Source of the DNA: Malania oleifera
Lineage: Eukaryota > Streptophyta > Magnoliopsida > Santalales > Ximeniaceae
Direction of reading: 5' to 3'
Length of the DNA: 64,000 bases
NCBI RefSeq assembly: GCF_029873635.1
Contig: NC_080422.1
Location: 58,687,889-58,751,888 of the forward strand
Numbering within the stretch: the stretch's first letter is position 1; every line of letters begins with the position of its first letter. The notes below the pieces were generated by a model. That model ran no database searches, had not been told where the DNA came from, and worked only from the letters and a program-made list of their open reading frames with translations. This document shows positions 58,380-64,000 of the stretch, piece after piece. Position numbers and translations under genes: made by a program.

Positions 58380-60229
58380 TTCATAATCAAAACCTAATCC
58401 AGGCAATAAAAGGTTCAAATCTAGAAAGTTGATTTGCCCTTTAAATCCCATAGACACAAAATATTTCTTTGACAAAGACAAACTCATCCACGATGAAACA
58501 TTTATAAATTGCACATGCCTATTTCAGACCAATTTTAGGGAGGAGATTGCTAATATTTAAAATTATGTAGTCCTTTTAATGCACCATAAGGAGCGAGCTA
58601 ATTAATGTTAGTGCTAGTAGGACGGAAAGGGGTCGACTTGGAATAACTTAGATTAAGATAGTGATTAAAAATTCAAAACCCCTTCCTTTATCAGCAGATA
58701 TTGCCCAAGATGATAAAAATTGATGGAAAATGACTCATGCAGCTGACCCCACCTATTGCTCCAATTTGAATGTTCATTAAATATTCCTTGAACATTTCAA
58801 GTATGACAAATTGCATTTGCATAAAACATGCATATATACTTCCAAATTGAGTTTGAAATGCTCAAGGAATTAAAGATATCTGACAACTATGCAATGAAAG
58901 CTTATGCCATAGCAAGCCACTAATAAGCTTTGTTTTTAATTTACTTTTACAATTCTAAAGTGATGTTGCCTTGCAAGGGGTGCTCAACCCTAATACTTTA
59001 ATATTTCAATTTTGTAAAGCCAAGAGAAAAAAAAAATCAATAGATATGTTCATAACATGTTGGAAAGGTTGCAAAGTGCACTAGTCAATAAGAACTTATT
59101 TAACCAACCAAATCACACTTCTTTCGTTAATTTAAAAAAAAAAAAATTGTTTCAGATAAAGTATTAGAAGTTTTTGTTTTTCAATTCAGTTTGTTTGTTA
59201 CAGTCAATTTATTTTAGAAAAACCAGTTCACTAAGTTTGGTCAAAGTCATACCAAATTAACTAGACCAACTAAATCATACCCTAGAAAAATGCTAAAAAC
59301 TTAATTTCTTAACCATAATCATGATTATCAAATCCAACAAAACCCAAACTCACCACGAATGAGGAGTCAACAACAGGCTTGAGGATCAGTCCCGACTCCT
59401 AAGGCCAAAACTTACAAACGTGATTTCAAAATTGAATTTTGTAACTTCCAGCTGAAAAGGCACAGAAGCCACAATCTACTAGGCTCAAAATTATGCACTG
59501 ATGTGTTGAAATGATAGGAGGAAAGAAGAATAATACATTAACTCTTCTCAAATATTTTATTTATTTATCCAGAAACCAAAAATTTGAGCTTTAGGTGTTA
59601 GGTTTATTTCTTAAAGAGCCCTAGCTTGATTGGACCCAATTCGCTTGGATTTGAAGTTTCTTCACCATTAATGGTGACATTAGCAAATAGCAACATAGAC
59701 TACTTCAAGCTCGTCTATGTTATTAATCAAGGGAAGAGGAGACAATATTCAAACCTGCATTTTTTTCCCTTACTTTATCTAAAATGCCCATAATTTTAAA
59801 AGTTATAAGTACAACATTTACAAACCATATAAGTAATTTGATAAAATAATTTTAATCTTAAAAAATTCCATCATTCCCATAAAAATAGTAAATTTGAAAA
59901 TCTGGGCGCGCTTGTAGTGTGCCCTCAACTAGTCAAAAAATGAAATAAAATAAATAACCTAAACTAAATCTATTTTTCTCATGAACAAAGAATTGTATGA
60001 GAGAGGGAAAGTCCAGCAAATAAAAAAATAAAAACAAGGAGGACATTATATCCTCTCATTACAAAGTAAAATAGCTAGACAAGAAAGAAAATAATTGCAA
60101 GATAGCTCTAATAAATTAAAGCCAACCAATCCCACTATGAGTCTTCCAGAGCTATATGTCGATTAAGAGAAGTGGCCACACCCTAAAAAATTCTAGCATT
60201 TCCCTCCAACAAAGTACACAAAATAGCCA
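58380..60229. other. AT-rich stretch with no recognised feature
   Basis: No ORF beyond short chance frames, no terminal repeats, and no match to the other families of this window that I can see. Possibly decayed gypsy LTR or leader sequence. Confidence 0.4.
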
Positions 60230-61440
60230 AGACTATGTACCGAAGTTTCCGCCTCTACTAAACTTAACTTCTTTATGGCTTCTTCTAAAACTACATTTGT
60301 ACAATTACTCGGATCAACCAACCAAAGTATGAAGTTGTTTTTGACAAATCACTCAAAAAGATGTTAGTTCGCCTCCAGTCTTCTTTTTCTTTAACCTTGT
60401 GGGAAGAGAACATAGGTCAAAGCACTAAACATACTTTCACATTGCCATCATCATCTAGTATGTCACTTGGGATTTCTGTTTCTGCTTCAACTACTTTAAT
60501 GTCATCCTTATCATCATATTCTTTTTCTACAACAACAGTTACTTGGTTAGGGCACTATGTAGCTCGATGCTCAAAACCATGACATTTGAAGCACTTGATC
60601 GATGGTTGGACATTCGAAACTGTTCGAGAAAGCTCAGTAGTATTCCAAGTTGTCTTCTTTTGCACAACTCCACTAGTGCTCTTCTTAAACTAAAGGTTTG
60701 ATGTAGCTCTAAGGGGATTACACTACATATCCTCCTCAATATGATGGCAACCTTTATTGCATCCACAACTGTAAAGACAAAACATGCAGCAAGATGGAGG
60801 GAATAACTGGCTTCAGCCATTTCCTATGCAAGGCTATCATCACATCCTCATATATTTTATGTTGAAACAAATAGCTAAATAACAGAACCTACAGTTTGCA
60901 TGTCACCATTTTTTTTTTGGCTTCAAATCAAAGAGTTGGAGATGAACACATTGCTGGTAATTGGGAGGTACAAATTGCATGGGTCACTACATCCTATTCC
61001 ATGTTGTAGTTCACTGAATCTCCTTCTTCCAACTCCTTTCCCTAATCCAACCAATTCATGGAATTCACTTTAATTTTGATTCAACCAAAATTAATTTTCT
61101 AGCTTCATTCATGTCATACCATTGGAAATAGTTATCCAAAGAATACACCCAATCATCAAATTCATTACAACAACCACCACTATTAAGACCTGATACTTTG
61201 AGTTTAATTCCCTTACTTAAAGGAACATTTTAGCCTTCACGCAACTCAAAAAGTACGAGGGACAACAGTTATACCACTTTCCAGTTTGGTAGGAAAATCC
61301 ATGGGCCTTTTACCTAAGGTTGCAACTTTGGTCATTAGCCTATTCAAGAGCATTAGTAATAGTCTCCAAAGTATTCTCCATGTTTTGTGCCTTGCTGAAC
61401 AATAATTCCACCTTTGCAGACAACTCAACATTTGTCACCA
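60230..61440 (-). pseudogene. Degenerate gypsy gag and start of protease (minus strand)
   Basis: Read from 61437 down: VTNVELSAKVELLFSKAQNM (coiled N-terminus); then EFDDWVYSLDNYFQWYDMNE and FVPPNYQQ (61218-60960, Retrotrans_gag type, a W..LE.YF.W pattern). Next comes a knuckle CFKCHGFEHRAT with its last Cys after a stop (about 60590-60550). A protease-like piece, WRRTNIF ... DPSNCTNVVLEEAIKKL, lies near 60370-60270. The order gag-knuckle-protease and the wording suit a second gypsy group different from the Athila/Tat element. Stops and frame changes are frequent. A chance ORF on the other strand at 60361-60582 overlaps it. Confidence 0.7.
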
Positions 61441-61889
61441 TGTTGCAACACCTCTTGTGGCCCACCCCTTCCTCGAACCTTGCATACACGAGAGTTTTGT
61501 GCACCGAGCTGCCCTTTTTTAAGGACCCTTAAAACACTTTGCAAACAGTCCTTAATTTTTTCATGCATATCCACTCTCAATTCTCAAGAACAAACTTCAA
61601 GTAAAAGAAACCCTCATAAACTTACAAATGACAGCAATTTGGTCTAATTCTAGTGTTGGTAGCACTTGTAGATCCATCAAAATGTATATCAAACTCAGGT
61701 AATCAATCTGTTGATCAAATAACTCCAAAATTGCATATTTGTGCAGAAAAATAATCTCTTATATGGCTTTCACACACTATCTATAAAGCAAACTATAGCA
61801 CAATAAATTACAAATATACCCCTAAAAACTACATGAAAGTGTGCCCCTAAAATACACAATTGCTACCAAAGCCACTTCTCCCCAATTAC

Positions 61890-62439
61890 TGGTTGGATTA
61901 TTGTGAACTGTTTGTGTAACACCCAGGTTTTAAACATATCTCTATTGAAAATGTCCTATTTACTGGGGAAATACTGCCAAAATTTCTCAAAATTGATAAA
62001 ATTTAGCAATTTAAAATAGTATCATCATTTTTTTTTTAAACTTTGTACGAGTGTCTGTTTATTTTTCTATCAAATCATTGATACTTATAGTATGCATATG
62101 GTAAAACATCTTATACTAATTTTCTTTTTTATAATTCTGAATTTCTAGGGTTTGCAGCTATCACACCATCAACACCATCCCATGCACCACAAAAGGATGC
62201 AGTTTTTTTTTTTTGTATATATATATATATTTTTGGTTATTAGACATATGGGATTCATGTATAAAACATTGAAAATTTTTATAATGTATTTGTATTTGAT
62301 TTTGAATTATAATTTTTAATAATTCATGAATCCTTTTAATAATTATGGTTTAATGTTATCTATGCAAAAATATAATTACAGATTTTCACTGAAATTAATG
62401 ATTTAAAAAAATAATTTTAAATTAATACTATTAATACTA
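61890..62439. other. CACTA interior, no recognised gene
   Basis: Non-coding AT-rich sequence between the inserted block and the subterminal repeats, with a (TA)n run near 62217-62230. A short phrase at 62155-62205 could be a remnant of a CACTA exon, but I cannot support this. Confidence 0.35.
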
Positions 62440-63000
62440 TACTATTAATGACGAATATTGATCCTTCATTAAAGGCCAAGTATTAGTGACGATTTTGATC
62501 CTTCACTAAAGTCCAACTATTAGTCACGAATTATGATCCTTCACTAAAGGGTAATAAGTATTAGTGACGGTTTTGATCCTTCACTAATACACAACTATTA
62601 GTGATGAATTTAAAACCGTCACTAATACTATACTATTACTGATGAATTATGATCCTTCACTAACTGTTAATAAGTATTAGTGATGGTTTTAATCCTTCAC
62701 TAATACTACAGTATTAGTGACGGTTTTGGAATTTGTCATTAATACCCTACTATTAGTGACGAATTTGTACCGAGAAAGTATAGAATTTATAGTGACGGTA
62801 TTGGAGTTTTAGTGACGATTATAGTCCATCACTAATACGACATTATTAGTGGCGGTTTCAAAATTCTTCACTAATAATTAGTAGTAACGGCAGATATAGC
62901 AACTAATTTAAAATTATCACTAATACTCATAAGTTCATCACTAATAGTATTAGTGACGAACTTATAAGTATTAGTGACGGTTTTGATCCTTCACTAATAA
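62440..63000 (+). repeat. CACTA subterminal repeats
   Basis: A dozen or so copies of a roughly 30-bp unit, TATTAGTGACGGTTTTGATC followed by CTTCACTAA, in both orientations. Each unit has inverted ends (TTAGTGA/TCACTAA). In En/Spm elements such repeats bind the TNP1-type protein (family knowledge). Confidence 0.85.
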
Positions 63001-63004
63001 CCTT

Positions 63005-63017
63005 ATTTTTTGTAGTG
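63005..63017 (-). repeat. Right terminal inverted repeat of the CACTA element
   Basis: The minus strand reads CACTACAAAAAAT, the hallmark CACTA terminus, directly after the subterminal repeats. The bases after it (TAT, 63018-63020) would be one copy of the 3-bp target duplication; the other copy is lost with the left end. Confidence 0.88.
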
Positions 63018-63598
63018 TATATGAAACTAAGCACAAGTAACTCACTAATTCATTAGTGAGCATAACAAGGTTATATAAATGATCGGCCTATGCATGTAAC
63101 ATGTAGGTGATATAAAAATATGTGAAGGCATAACATGTGTTATCATGGCATAAAACAGATAATGTCACTAGAAATTTTTAAAAAATTGAGTCACTTTTGG
63201 GCTTAAAATGTGTCGTGTAGTGTTTTCCTACCCTCTACCCCAAATTTAAAACTTCAGTGTCCCTACTGAAGTTTGGAAATAAAGAACTTGGAATGCAAGG
63301 GAAAGAAACACTGCATGGTGCTATGAAATCAATCAGTATACCTACGTCAGTAACATCCACATAAAATCTTGAAATAAAAAGAGCATGCATTGATACACTT
63401 AAGCATACATACATGTAGATACCAAATGCACCATGTATTATCATTAAGGTTAAAGGCAGTACAATGTATAAAGAACATCAAAGAATAGGTACAACCCCAT
63501 AAAAACATGGTGATACGAGACAAAAGAAAAGAAAAAGTGTTCCTAAGAACAATACATATATAAAGAAGAGCACATCACTAGCTCCCTAACATCTTATT
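63018..63598. other. Sequence right of the CACTA end, nothing recognised
   Basis: AT-rich and non-coding. It could be the insertion-site flank or the 3' untranslated region of the minus-strand ORF that follows. Confidence 0.35.
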
Positions 63599-63901
63599 TT
63601 ATTCCTTCTCGGTGGATCTGTCAATGTTGTAATCAGAATCGTAGCCCCCTAAGTCACTGGAAGCATCAAATGGAGTACTGGTCCCAAACTGGTGGGCCTC
63701 ATCAAAATGTGCACTCATAGCAGCCTCCTCCTCCTCATAAACATTGCCAAGCACCACTAGTGAGTCAAGTGAAGAGGGAGTAGGAGTTGGCACACCAGTA
63801 AGAGCATGTGAGACCAGCACAGGTGCCGCTATTAGGGTAGGAGGGGGTGCATAAAAGGTATCTGGCATTAGAATATCCCCAGGAAGTGTCTCCTCATCCA
63901 C
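63599..63901 (-). CDS. Unrecognised acidic ORF, possibly an exon
   Basis: One hundred codons reading MDEETLPGDILMPDTFYAPP, then a Pro/Thr/Ser-rich part, an acidic part (VYEEEEAAMSAHFDEAHQFG) and DLGGYDSDYNIDRSTEKE before the stop. I do not recognise the family. Codons upstream (GPKYLFNCDELAPYPL at 63970-63920, another frame) also look protein-like, so this may be the last part of a longer broken gene entering from the right. The acidic, disordered tail resembles C-terminal tails of plant transposase-derived proteins, but this is weak. The start Met is arbitrary. Confidence 0.35.
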   Translation of the reverse strand: MDEETLPGDILMPDTFYAPPPTLIAAPVLVSHALTGVPTPTPSSLDSLVVLGNVYEEEEAAMSAHFDEAHQFGTSTPFDASSDLGGYDSDYNIDRSTEKE

Positions 63902-64000
63902 TAGACGATGTATGAAAGGGAAGACATCAGGGGATAAGGTGCAAGCTCATCACAATTGAAGAGGTACTTAGGGCCTTGGTACATCTACCGGCAGATTCAG

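Larger units (their letters stand above)
58339..61889. repeat. Insert bounded by 22-bp direct repeats
   Basis: The sequence AAAGCCACTTCTCCCCAA is followed by C/T and TAC, at 58339-58360 and 61868-61889 (one mismatch). The left copy ends the LINE fragment. The length suits a non-LTR or repair-type insertion. The inside holds a gypsy gag-protease remnant (minus) and unrecognised AT-rich sequence (58380-60230). Confidence 0.55.
54962..63017 (+). mobile_element. CACTA (En/Spm) transposon, left end lost
   Basis: It contains the 3' end of a TNP2-type transposase, a full TNP1-type gene, many subterminal repeats (62440-63000) and a right terminal repeat that reads CACTACAAAAAAT on the minus strand (63017-63005). 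The left terminal repeat and most of TNP2 are gone; the element begins at the edge of the family C solo LTR. Several other repeats lie inside (57371-61890). Confidence 0.84.

Noticed and set aside
60361..61647. Plus-strand ORFs at 60361-60582 and 61320-61647
   Set aside because: They are antisense to gag/protease motifs of a minus-strand gypsy remnant and lack their own motifs.
62440..63000. CRISPR-like array of 30-bp repeats
   Set aside because: The units occur in both orientations, vary in sequence, lack regular spacers and end in a CACTA terminus: subterminal repeats of a DNA transposon.

Overview
This window looks like repeat-rich heterochromatin or intergenic DNA of a flowering plant. 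It is AT-rich. Every coding signal I recognise belongs to a plant transposable element: Ty1/copia elements of the Sirevirus (SIRE/Maximus) type, a Ty3/gypsy element of the Athila/Tat type, an En/Spm (CACTA) DNA transposon, and scraps of a LINE and a second gypsy. I see no ordinary host gene, rRNA, tRNA gene or CRISPR. The genus cannot be told from the sequence. Almost every ORF carries stops or frameshifts, many explicable as C-to-T decay at methylated cytosines.

Layout. 1-7830: copia element 1 (+). It has a partial 5' LTR, PBS, gag, and protease joined directly to RT because the integrase is deleted. RNase H is split by a 2.08-kb solo LTR (4299-6377), and an env-like third ORF follows. 7831-40303: an Athila/Tat-like gypsy element (-), with its 3' LTR on the left, integrase, RNase H and RT at 11.6-14.5 kb, protease and gag at 36.1-38.4 kb, and PBS and 5' LTR on the right. 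It is split between protease and RT by a 21.6-kb insertion at 14470-36103, flanked by ATGAT/ATGAC. That insertion is a head-to-tail array of a gag-only Sirevirus-like element (LTR-int-LTR-int-LTR-int-LTR). Its third LTR itself received two solo LTRs (27666-29799 and 30012-32121). 40313-43197: a second, truncated gypsy copy placed LTR-to-LTR against the first.

43198-52812: copia element 2 (+), the most complete element, with gag, protease, integrase, RT, RNase H and the start of an env-like ORF. Its LTR is split by a minus-strand solo LTR (44196-46362, TSD CCTAC). A second solo LTR of that family (52813-54961) joins its broken 3' end to a 5'-truncated CACTA element (54962-63017). The CACTA part holds the end of the TNP2-type transposase, a seven-exon TNP1-type pseudogene with all introns in phase 0, later insertions (gag-only-element fragment, LINE fragment, gypsy gag-protease), and subterminal repeats ending in CACTACAAAAAAT at 63017. 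63018-64000 holds one unrecognised ORF (-).

How it fits together. The autonomous Sireviruses would supply reverse transcriptase and integrase; the gag-only family could only have moved by borrowing them. All five Sirevirus-like LTR types (and one unassigned LTR) carry type-specific clusters of short dyad-symmetric motifs just upstream of a TATA box. The Sirevirus-like LTRs also share a conserved box near the 3' end. I take these as candidate regulatory and RNA elements of this lineage.
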